64,000 nucleotides of DNA. It comes from Albimonas marina (GTDB lineage: Bacteria; Pseudomonadota; Alphaproteobacteria; Rhodobacterales; Rhodobacteraceae). Location: positions 62,001 through 126,000 of the forward strand of contig NZ_JARHUC010000001.1 in assembly GCF_029223255.1 (NCBI RefSeq), read 5' to 3'. Positions 7,721 through 15,077 of the stretch are shown here, piece after piece. The position numbers and the translations under genes are program-made. The first letter of the stretch is position 1. The number at the start of each line of letters is the position of its first letter. The notes under the pieces were generated by a model that saw only the letters and a program-made list of their open reading frames with translations, was not told the DNA's origin and searched no databases.

Positions 7721-8845
7721 ATGACCGCCTTCCGCTTCCTCCACGCCTCGGACCTGCACCTCGGGCGCCGCTTCTCCACCTGGCCGGAGGAGATCCGCGG
7801 CCGCCTGGCCGAGGCGCGCCACGCGAGCCTGGCGCGGCTGGCGGCGGCGGCGCGGGCGCACGGGGCGCGGCACGTGCTGGTGGCGGGCGACGTGTTCGAT
7901 TCCGAGACCCCCTCCGACCCCGTCTGGCGCCAGGCGCTGGCGGCGATGGGGGCGGAGGCGGACCTCGAGTGGCGCCTGCTGCCCGGCAACCACGACAGCC
8001 TGGCGGCCGAGGCGCTGTGGGACCGGGTGCGCGTCCGCCTGCCCGCGAACGTGCACGTGGCGATGGCGGCCGAGACGGTGGAGCTCGCCCCCGGCGTCGC
8101 CCTGCTGACCGCCCCCGCCACCCGCCGCCACCCCGGCCGCGACCTGACCGAGTGGTTCGACGCCGCCCCGGATCCGGGCGGGATCCGCATCGGGCTCGCC
8201 CACGGGGGCGTGGCGAACTTCGGCGAGGACGACCCCCGCGACGTGATCGCCCCGGACCGGGCGGAGCGGGCGGGCCTGGATTACCTCGCGCTCGGCGACT
8301 GGCACGGGCGGGTGCGCGTCGGTCCGCGCACCTGGTATCCCGGCGCGCCGGAGCGCGGCGGCTTCCGCCATGCCGGGCGGGGCGAGTGCTTGGCGGTGAC
8401 GATCCCCGCCCGCGGCGCCCTGCCCGAGGTCGCGCCCGTGCCCGTCGGCGTCTTCGCCTGGGCGGAGGAGGAGCTGGCCCTGCTGCCCGGCGTCGACGCC
8501 GCCGAGGAGCTGGAGCGCCGCCTGCCCCCGCCGGGAGAGCGGCGCGAGACCCTGCTGCGGATCCGCGCCACGGGCCGCGCCGGCCTCGCCGAACGCGCGG
8601 CCCTGCAGGCGGCGGCCGAGCGCCACGCGCCCGAGTTCGGGTTCTTCGAGCTCGACGACGCCGCCCTGTCGCTGGAGGCCGCGCCCGGCGACCTGGACGA
8701 GATCGACCGCGCCGGGGCCCTGCGCGCCGCGGCCGAGGCGCTGGACGCCCAGACCCGGGACGAGGCCCTGTCGGCCGCCGAGCGCGAGGTGGCGCGCGCC
8801 GCGCTCGCCCGCCTCTTCGGCCTGCTGCGGGAGGAGGAGGCATGA
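7721..8845 (+). CDS. Mre11/SbcD-like metallophosphoesterase (YhaO type)
   Basis: The ATG at 7721 is chosen because the phosphoesterase fold starts at once (FLHASDLHLGRR); the frame also allows an ATG at 7655. The protein has 374 residues. Metal-binding motifs are D11-x-H13, AGDVFD (D57), GNHD (residues 89-92), LAHGG and GDWHG (about 200-205), as in Mre11/SbcD nucleases. The C-terminal third is a capping region. It overlaps the downstream Rad50-like ATPase by 4 nt, so the two should form a nuclease-ATPase complex that acts on DNA ends. It is shorter than E. coli SbcD and closer to the YhaO branch. Confidence 0.85.
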   Translation: MTAFRFLHASDLHLGRRFSTWPEEIRGRLAEARHASLARLAAAARAHGARHVLVAGDVFDSETPSDPVWRQALAAMGAEADLEWRLLPGNHDSLAAEALWDRVRVRLPANVHVAMAAETVELAPGVALLTAPATRRHPGRDLTEWFDAAPDPGGIRIGLAHGGVANFGEDDPRDVIAPDRAERAGLDYLALGDWHGRVRVGPRTWYPGAPERGGFRHAGRGECLAVTIPARGALPEVAPVPVGVFAWAEEELALLPGVDAAEELERRLPPPGERRETLLRIRATGRAGLAERAALQAAAERHAPEFGFFELDDAALSLEAAPGDLDEIDRAGALRAAAEALDAQTRDEALSAAEREVARAALARLFGLLREEEA

Positions 8846-11454
8846 GGATCCGCGCCATCCGCCTGACCGACGTGCGCCGCTTCGACCGCCCGGTGACGGT
8901 GGAGGGCATCGGCGACGGTCTGAACCTGCTCTCCGCGCCCAACGAAAGCGGCAAGTCCACGCTGTTCGACGCGCTGCACGCCGCGTTCTTCCTGCCCCAC
9001 CGCTCCCAGGCGAAGGAGGCGCGGGGCCTGCGCGCCCGCGTCGGCGGCGCCCCGGAGGTGGTGGTGGAGGTCGAGACGGCCGAGGGCCGGTTCGAGATCG
9101 CCAAGCGCTGGCTGTCGCGCCCCATGGCCGAGCTGCGCGCCCTGCCCGCCGGCGGCGGCGCGGCGCAGCTGCTGTCCAAGGCCGACGAGGCGGAGGCGGC
9201 GATCGCCCGGCTGGTCGGCGGCGGCGCGGACGGCCGCGGCCCCGCGGGCCTTCTGTGGGTGCGCCAGGGGGAGCGCGGCTTGGGCGACGATGCGGGCCTG
9301 CGGCGGGACCTGCTGTCCTCGGTCACCGGCGAGGTCGAGGCGATGACCGGCGGCCGGCGCATGGATCGCGCCCGGGCGCGGGCGCAGGCCGAGCTCGACG
9401 CGCTGGCCACCGCCACCGGGCGCCCGCGCACCGGCGGCCCCTGGAAGGCCGCGCAGGACGAGGCGGAGGCGCTGGAGGCGGAGGTCGCGCGGCTGGAGGC
9501 GGAGGTCGGGCGCCTGCACGAGGATCTCGACCGTCGCCGCGCCCTGCGCCGGGAGCTCGCCGAGATCGTCGAGCCCGCCGCCGCCGCCGCCCGCGAGGCC
9601 GCGCTGCGCGACGCCGAGACCGCCCATGCCGCCGCCGAGCGCCATGCCGAACGCCTGCGCGCCGCGCTCGCCGCCGAGACGCTGGCGCGCCTGACGCTGG
9701 AGAGCGCGCGCGGCAAGCTCGCCGGACTGCGCGCCGCGGAGGCCGAGACGCAGGAGGCCGGGACCGCCGCCGCCGCCGCCGCGACCGCGCTGGCGAAGGC
9801 GCGGGAGGAGCGGGAGGCCGCCGCCCGCGCCCTGCGCGCCGCGCGCGAGGCCGCCGCCGCCGCCGCAACGGCCCGCGCCGAGGCCGACCGCCGCCTCGCC
9901 CGCGCCCACGACGCCGCCCGCGCCGAGGACCAGCGCCGCCGCCGCGCCGAGCTGGCCGAGACCCTCGCCCGCGCCGAGGCCCTGCGCGGGGAGCGCGAGG
10001 CGGCGGAGGCCGAGGCGCGCCTCGGCCCCGACGCCCGGGCCCTGCGCCGGCTGGAGGATCTCGCCCGCGACCTGCGCGACCGCCGGGCCGCCCGCGACCG
10101 GGGCGCGGCCTCGATCGTCCTGCGCCACGCGCCCGGCGCCGAGGGGGGCGCGACCCTCGACGGCGCGCCCCTGCCGGACGGGGAGCGGGTGGCGATCCCG
10201 CAGGGCGCGGTGCTGGAGCTGCGCGGCCTCGGCCGGCTGACCATCGACCCCGGCCGCGGCGCCGACGACGCCGGCGCGGTGGAGGCGGCGGAGCGGGCGC
10301 TGGCCGAGGCGCTGGCCGCGCTCTCGCTCGACACGCTCGACGCGGCTCGCGCGGCGCATGAGCGGCGCGAGGCCGCCGAGACGCGCCGCCGCGTCGCCGA
10401 CGCGAAGCTCGCGGCCCTCGCCCCCGGCGGCCTGCCCGCCCTGCGCGAGGCGCTCGCAGCCCTCCCCGAGCCCGCCGCGGATGCGGATGGCGACGCCGGC
10501 GCCCCGCCCCTGCCCGAAGCGCAGGCCGCCGCCGAAGCCGCCCGCGCCGCGCAGGAGCAGGCCGCCGGCGCGCTGCAGGCCGTGGACGCCGACGACCGCG
10601 CCGCCGAGCAGGCCGAGACCCGCGCCGCCGCCGCCGCGGACGCCGCCGCCGGGCGCCTCGCCCGCGCCCGCTCGACGCTGGAGGCGCTGGAGGAGCGGGA
10701 CGCCGGGGCCCTCGCCGCCCGCATCGCCGAGGAGGAGACGGCGCTCGCCGGGGCCGAGGCCGCCCGCGCGCGGCTGGAGGAGAGCGCCCCCGACCTGGCC
10801 GCAGCGGAGGCCGAGCTCGCCCGCGCCCGCGGCGTGGTCGCCAACGCCGCCCAGGCGCGCGAGCGGCTGGAGAAGACCGAGGTGGAGCTGAGCACGCGGA
10901 TCGAGCATTTCGCCTCCGACGCGGTGGAGGAGGAGCTGGCCGACGCGCGCGCCCGTCTCGCCCGCGCGCGCGCCGCCCGCGACCGGCTGGCCTTCGAGGC
11001 GCAGGCGCTGACCCGGCTGCTGGAGGCGCTGGACGCCGCGCGCTCGGCCGCGCACGACCGCTGGTTCGCCCCGGTGATGGCAGAGCTGCGCCCCCTGCTG
11101 GCGCTGCTGTGGGAGGATGCGGAGCTGCGCTTCGACGAGGCGGAGGTGGCGCCCGCCGCCCTGATCCGCCGCGGCGCGGACGAGCCTTACGAGACCCTCT
11201 CGGGCGGCACGCAGGAGCAGATCGCGATCCTGGTGCGGCTCGCCTTCGCGCGGATGCTGGCCGCGGGCGGCCAGCCCGCGCCGGTGATCCTGGACGACGC
11301 GCTGGTTCACACGGACGACGACCGGATCGAGCGGATGTTCCGCGCCCTGCACCGCCAGGCGCGCGACATGCAGATCCTCGTGCTCAGCTGCCGCCAGCGC
11401 GCCTTCCGCGACCTCGGCGCCCGCGCCCTGGAGATCGCCCCCGCCCCCGACTGA
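8842..11454 (+). CDS. Rad50/SbcC-like AAA ATPase (YhaN type) without zinc hook
   Basis: The ATG at 8842 overlaps the upstream stop (ATGA). The 870-residue protein begins with an SMC-type N-lobe: Walker A is APNESGKST at about residues 33-41. The ABC signature LSGGTQEQI and Walker B PVILDDALVHTDDD lie near the C-terminus. Between them are two long Ala/Glu/Arg-rich coiled-coil stretches. There is no CxxC zinc hook: the only cysteine is in LSCRQR near the end. At about residues 423-472 the coil is broken by a beta-rich insert (IVLRHAP to LGRLTIDPG). The protein should work with the preceding phosphoesterase. Confidence 0.85.
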   Translation: MRIRAIRLTDVRRFDRPVTVEGIGDGLNLLSAPNESGKSTLFDALHAAFFLPHRSQAKEARGLRARVGGAPEVVVEVETAEGRFEIAKRWLSRPMAELRALPAGGGAAQLLSKADEAEAAIARLVGGGADGRGPAGLLWVRQGERGLGDDAGLRRDLLSSVTGEVEAMTGGRRMDRARARAQAELDALATATGRPRTGGPWKAAQDEAEALEAEVARLEAEVGRLHEDLDRRRALRRELAEIVEPAAAAAREAALRDAETAHAAAERHAERLRAALAAETLARLTLESARGKLAGLRAAEAETQEAGTAAAAAATALAKAREEREAAARALRAAREAAAAAATARAEADRRLARAHDAARAEDQRRRRAELAETLARAEALRGEREAAEAEARLGPDARALRRLEDLARDLRDRRAARDRGAASIVLRHAPGAEGGATLDGAPLPDGERVAIPQGAVLELRGLGRLTIDPGRGADDAGAVEAAERALAEALAALSLDTLDAARAAHERREAAETRRRVADAKLAALAPGGLPALREALAALPEPAADADGDAGAPPLPEAQAAAEAARAAQEQAAGALQAVDADDRAAEQAETRAAAAADAAAGRLARARSTLEALEERDAGALAARIAEEETALAGAEAARARLEESAPDLAAAEAELARARGVVANAAQARERLEKTEVELSTRIEHFASDAVEEELADARARLARARAARDRLAFEAQALTRLLEALDAARSAAHDRWFAPVMAELRPLLALLWEDAELRFDEAEVAPAALIRRGADEPYETLSGGTQEQIAILVRLAFARMLAAGGQPAPVILDDALVHTDDDRIERMFRALHRQARDMQILVLSCRQRAFRDLGARALEIAPAPD

Positions 11455-11524
11455 GCGCCGCGCCCGCCCCCAGGCGCCCGCCCGCCCCACGCGCCGCGGG
11501 GAGCGCCTGTTCTTGGGTGAGTCA

Positions 11525-11543
11525 GGAGCCCGCCGGAGGCTCC
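11525..11543. terminator. Hairpin between convergent genes
   Basis: GGAGCC (11525-11530) and GGCTCC (11538-11543) form a 6-bp stem with a 7-nt loop, followed on the + strand by a CCCCCTTCC run. It lies in the gap between the Rad50-like gene and the convergent reductase. Confidence 0.4.
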
Positions 11544-11579
11544 CCCCTTCCAGACCGGGGCGCGCCCCGCGCCACGGGC

Positions 11580-11605
11580 CCAAGCCCGCCTGCAGGGCGC
11601 CTCCG
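11580..11605 (+). repeat. Dispersed intergenic repeat, copy 1
   Basis: A 26-bp element beginning CCAAGCCCGCCTG and ending GGGCGCCTCCG. Close copies lie at 22819, 31716 (inverted) and 33010, all in gaps next to gene ends. This copy ends 14 nt from the stop of the reductase gene. Confidence 0.7.
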
Positions 11606-11619
11606 TCCCCCGAACGCCG

Positions 11620-12597
11620 TCAGGCGTCCGGGTGCGCGTCGGTGATCAGCAGGATCTTGCCGTCGCGCGCGTCGCGGGCCGCGTGGGCGACGGCCTCGGC
11701 CGCGCGCTCCAGCGGGTAGCGGGCCGCGACCGGGGCGCCGATGTCGCCGCTCTTCAGGCGTTCGACCAGGTAGGCGTAGGTCTCGGCGACGCGCCCCTTG
11801 GGCTGGTCGCGGAACCACTTGGTCAGCCAGAAACCCTTCAGCGTCACGTCCCGGAAGACCAGGTGGGCGGGGTCCATGCGGCAGGGCTCGCCCGACAGCA
11901 GGCCGTAGTTGGCGATCACGCCCCCCGGCGCCATCAGCTTGCCCAGCGCCTCGGTCCCCCAGCCGCCGACCGCGTCGAAGGCGAGCTTGGCCTGCGCGGG
12001 CGCCGCGGGGGGCGGGCCTTCGCCGTCGTGGACCAGCACCGCGTCGGCGCCGAGCGCGTAGAGCCGCTCCTCCGGCCCCGGTCGGCGCACGATGTTGATG
12101 GTCTTCAGGCCCAGCGCCTTGGCCAGCCGGATCACGTTCACGCCCACGGCCGAGTTGGCGGCGTTCTGCGCCACCCAGTCGCCGGGCTCGAGCGCCACGA
12201 TGTCCTTGAGCATCGCCAGCGCCGTGGCGGGGTTCGCCTTGAGCATCGCGGCCTGGTCGAGGTCGGCCCCCTCGGGGATCTTCACCACCGCCGCGCGCGG
12301 CAGGGTCATCCGCTCGACCCAGGCGGGGCCGGGCAGCGGGATGGCGAGGTCGCCGACGGCGAGGTCGTCGACCCCTTCCCCGATCTCCATCACGCGGGCC
12401 ACGCCCTCGGCGCCGGGGATGAACGGGGGCTCGGGCTTCACGCCGTAGCGGCCTTCCAGCAGCAGCAGGTCGGCGGGGTTCACCGACATCGCCAGCATCT
12501 GCAGCTTCACCTCGCCGGGGCCGGGGGCGGGGGGCTCGGGCCGGTCCGCGAGGCCGACGGCGGCGAGGCCGTCTCCGGTGGCTTCGACGACGCGCAT
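11620..12597 (-). CDS. MDR-family oxidoreductase, 2-enoyl thioester reductase-like (MECR type)
   Basis: A 325-residue medium-chain dehydrogenase/reductase. The QNAANSAVG motif around residue 143 is typical of the MECR/Etr1 subgroup, which reduces trans-2-enoyl thioesters with NADPH, rather than of zinc alcohol dehydrogenases; the zinc ligands are absent. PGAEGVARV near residue 63 and the Rossmann segment downstream agree. A good ribosome site (GGAGG, 7-8 nt before the ATG) supports the start. It lies downstream of the amidohydrolase on the same strand but is separated from it by a strong hairpin, so it may have its own promoter. The true substrate is not known. Confidence 0.8.
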   Translation of the reverse strand: MRVVEATGDGLAAVGLADRPEPPAPGPGEVKLQMLAMSVNPADLLLLEGRYGVKPEPPFIPGAEGVARVMEIGEGVDDLAVGDLAIPLPGPAWVERMTLPRAAVVKIPEGADLDQAAMLKANPATALAMLKDIVALEPGDWVAQNAANSAVGVNVIRLAKALGLKTINIVRRPGPEERLYALGADAVLVHDGEGPPPAAPAQAKLAFDAVGGWGTEALGKLMAPGGVIANYGLLSGEPCRMDPAHLVFRDVTLKGFWLTKWFRDQPKGRVAETYAYLVERLKSGDIGAPVAARYPLERAAEAVAHAARDARDGKILLITDAHPDA

Positions 12598-12643
12598 GAT
12601 CTTTCCTCCGTCTGGAACCTTTGGCGCGCAAGGGAGCGGGGAT

Positions 12644-12670
12644 CGCGCCGCGGGTCAATCCCGCGGCGCG
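12644..12670 (-). terminator. 11-bp stem hairpin after the amidohydrolase
   Basis: Perfect arms CGCGCCGCGGG (12644-12654) and CCCGCGGCGCG (12660-12670) with a 5-nt loop lie about 50 nt beyond the amidohydrolase stop. There is no U-run, but the stem is very stable. Confidence 0.55.
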
Positions 12671-12718
12671 TCCCGATCAAGGTCCGCGCGCCCCGGTCGT
12701 GGCGACAGGCCGGCAGCG

Positions 12719-13771
12719 TCAGGCCGAGGGCAGCGCCACCCGGTAGACGCGCGAGGCGGTGCCGTGGAACAGCGCGGCCTTCTCGTCGTCCGAGGCGCCG
12801 GCGGCCACCCGCTTGAGGGCGTTCCACAGGGTCGCGTAGGTGCAGGCGCCGCGGTCGACGGGGAAGTTGCTCTCCATCATGCAGCGATCCGCCCCGAAGG
12901 CCTCGATCACCGGCTCGATCCAGGGCGCCCAGGCCTTGGCCAGCACCTCGGAGGAGGCCGGGGGCTCGGACAGGAACCCCTCGAGGTTGCAGAAGGACAT
13001 CGCCAGGCCGCCGAGCTTCACGGTCACGTTGGGACACTCCGCCAGCGCCTTGATCGAGGCGAGCCAGTGGGGGCGCCGCTCGTCCAGGGTGCCGGCCCAG
13101 CGGCCGATGTTCACCGGCGTGCCGACATGGTCGAGGATGATCGAGGTGTCGGGGAAGGCCCGCGCGAGGTCCACCACGTCGCCCAGCTGCGGCTCGAACA
13201 CCCAGGCGTCGAAGCTCAGGCCGAGGCGCTGGAGGTGGGCGAAGCCCTTGCGGAAGGTGGAATCGAGGTAGAGCCCCGCCGGCGCGCGCCCGTGCATGGG
13301 GCCCGAGACGGCGCGGTCCTCGTCGTTGGCGCCCACGTTGCGGATGCCGCGGAAGCGGTCGGGGGCGCGGTGCATGTGCGCCTCGAGCACGGCGCCGGCG
13401 AGGTCGCCCAGCATCAGGTCGACCCGGCTGACGATACCCGCGCACATCCGCTTCGGCCCGAACTGGCCGCTGGCCGCCAGCGCGCCGATGCCGTTGGCGA
13501 ACTCGGTCTCGCCCAGCGTGTCGAAGCCCTCCGGCGCGTCCGCCCGGTAGAAGGCGCGGCAGTCCACGAACACCGTCGCCCGCACGTCGTGGCCCGAGTT
13601 CATGTCGGCGAGCATCTCGTCGAACATGTAGTCGGGGACCATCTCCAGCACCTTGTTGAACCCGTGCACGGGCGGCTGCTCGTGCGAGGCGCGGCCGACC
13701 CACAGGTGGTGGTGGGGGTCGATGATGGGCAGGTCGGGCTCGAGGATCTCCTCGCGCGGGGCGTCGGTCAT
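12719..13771 (-). CDS. Amidohydrolase family protein (metal-dependent TIM-barrel hydrolase)
   Basis: The ATG at 13771 is preferred over one at 13840 because AGGAG lies 6 nt before it. The 350-residue protein has the HxH metal motif in IIDPHHHLW near the N-terminus, a strand motif IILDHVGTP, and MMESNFPVDR near the C-terminus with the expected acidic residue. This is the amidohydrolase-2 family (lactonases, decarboxylases, 4-sulfomuconolactone hydrolase-like). It is divergent from an IclR-family regulator, so it probably belongs to an aromatic or sugar-acid catabolic route controlled by that regulator. The substrate is not identifiable here. Confidence 0.85.
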   Translation of the reverse strand: MTDAPREEILEPDLPIIDPHHHLWVGRASHEQPPVHGFNKVLEMVPDYMFDEMLADMNSGHDVRATVFVDCRAFYRADAPEGFDTLGETEFANGIGALAASGQFGPKRMCAGIVSRVDLMLGDLAGAVLEAHMHRAPDRFRGIRNVGANDEDRAVSGPMHGRAPAGLYLDSTFRKGFAHLQRLGLSFDAWVFEPQLGDVVDLARAFPDTSIILDHVGTPVNIGRWAGTLDERRPHWLASIKALAECPNVTVKLGGLAMSFCNLEGFLSEPPASSEVLAKAWAPWIEPVIEAFGADRCMMESNFPVDRGACTYATLWNALKRVAAGASDDEKAALFHGTASRVYRVALPSA

Positions 13772-14199
13772 GGGCGTCTCCTGGTCCTGGGGCCGCTCCG
13801 CTCCGGGCGTGGATAAGGCGACCTTCCTGTTTCGGGACATGGAAGGCAGGCGCGGCGCGGGAGGGCAAGGTTTTTCTCGGCCGGCCGGTCAGAACGCGGG
13901 CCGGGCGCCCGGGGCGCGGAATCGCGACACGGGCCGTATCGTTTTCGGACGCAGGCCGCTTGACATGCGGTCCAGACATTACGAGCATGAACGCAATTCG
14001 GCCGCATCGAAATTCGATATGGCCGGGACGCCGCGGGCCTTCCGGTCCGGGCTCGCCGGCACGAACGGACGGACGGCTTCCGCTTCCCCCTTCTCGCCGC
14101 GCCGCCTCCTCGTCCTCGCGGTTCCGCGGGGGATGAACGCATGTTAAGGGCTCGGCGATACCGGGCCCCCAGCCCCCCAGCCCGCAGTCGAGGACGCGT
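13772..14199. other. 428-nt divergent regulatory gap (amidohydrolase / IclR)
   Basis: The gap has no supported gene. It is less GC-rich than its surroundings between about 13930 and 14030. It holds a consensus -35 hexamer TTGACA (13960-13965), without a good -10 at the right spacing, and a large palindrome centred at 14012. It is the likely shared control region of the two divergent genes. Confidence 0.6.
13999..14025. promoter_or_regulatory. 27-bp imperfect palindrome, candidate IclR operator
   Basis: The core ATCGAAATTCGAT (14006-14018) is a perfect 13-bp palindrome about one base. Outer CGGCC / GGCCG arms (13999-14003 and 14021-14025) are symmetric about the same centre, with only the two intervening base pairs on each side unmatched. 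IclR-family proteins bind such palindromes in divergent gaps. Confidence 0.6.
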
Positions 14200-14988
14200 A
14201 TGAGCCAGCCGCACCGCTTTCCCACCATCGACGACCGCCTGTTCCTTCAGTCGGTCAGCCGTGCGCTGGACGTGATCGAGGCCTACGCCGCCTCGCCCCG
14301 TCCGATGTCGCTGGGCGAGATCGCGGAGGCCGCGGGCATCAACAAGTCCGCCGCGCAGCGCATCGGGCAGACGCTGCTGTCGCGGGGCTACCTGGAGCAG
14401 ACGGACACCGGGCGGCTGAAGCTGGGGCGGCTGTTCCTGGACCGCAGCTTCGACTACCTGCGATCGAACGAGCTGATCGAGCGGGCGACGCCGATCCTGA
14501 CCGACCTGCGCAAGGCGGCGGAGGAGCGGATCGACCTGTCGCTGTTCGACGCGGTGAACGACAATCTCTCGATCGTCTACGCCACGCGCCTGCAGTCGAA
14601 GCGCGAGACCTTCTACGCCACCCTGTCGGGCCGCCGGCAGCCGAGCTTCGCGACCTCCGGCGGGCGGGCCTGCCTGGCGCTGCTGTCGGACGAGGAGGTC
14701 GAGGACATCCTCGAGCGCTCGGTGATGGTGCGCTTGACGCCCAGGACCGAGGTCGACCGCGCCGCGGTGCGCGAGACGATCGAGGAGGCGCGGCGCGACG
14801 GCTACTGCCTGGCGGTCGAGCAGGCGCTGCTGGGCGAGATCGCCGTGGCCGCCGCGATCCGCGACCGCGAGGGGCGCCCGGTGGGGGCGATCCACATCGC
14901 CGGCTCGCTGTCCGAATGGACCGAGCCCGACTTCCGCCGCCGCTTCGCCCCCATGGCGATGGAGGCCGCGGGCGCGCTGAGCGGCTGA
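14200..14988 (+). CDS. IclR-family transcriptional regulator
   Basis: A 262-residue protein with an N-terminal winged HTH (SLGEIAEAAGINKSAAQRI, about residues 30-50) and an IclR ligand-binding domain from about residue 85 onward. The segments ATSGGRACLALL and GYCLAVEQALLGEIAVAAAI match the usual SALGRA...LA and GYA...E...G...A motifs. In this family the domain binds small aromatic or keto-acid effectors. The protein is probably the regulator of the divergent amidohydrolase gene and of itself through the palindrome at 13999-14025. The ATG agrees with the family start, although the ribosome site is weak. Confidence 0.9.
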   Translation: MSQPHRFPTIDDRLFLQSVSRALDVIEAYAASPRPMSLGEIAEAAGINKSAAQRIGQTLLSRGYLEQTDTGRLKLGRLFLDRSFDYLRSNELIERATPILTDLRKAAEERIDLSLFDAVNDNLSIVYATRLQSKRETFYATLSGRRQPSFATSGGRACLALLSDEEVEDILERSVMVRLTPRTEVDRAAVRETIEEARRDGYCLAVEQALLGEIAVAAAIRDREGRPVGAIHIAGSLSEWTEPDFRRRFAPMAMEAAGALSG

Positions 14989-15077
14989 GCCGGGCGGCTT
15001 TCATTCGCTAGCGCAGCTCCTGCGGCGGAGGCCCCGGGGCAAGCTTGGGGCGCCAGCGTCGTCTCGGGCGGCCGGGG

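Noticed and set aside
6570..10895. A 1441-codon open frame on the minus strand extending from the WYL gene across the Rad50-like gene.
   Set aside because: High GC makes antisense frames open. Only the part up to the ATG at 7562 encodes a recognisable protein; the rest is an Arg/Ala/Ser-rich shadow of the + strand genes.
13960..13988. A full sigma-70 promoter from TTGACA in the IclR gap.
   Set aside because: The -35 is perfect, but the hexamers 16-18 nt downstream (GAGCAT and shifts) match a -10 poorly, so it is mentioned only as a possible -35.
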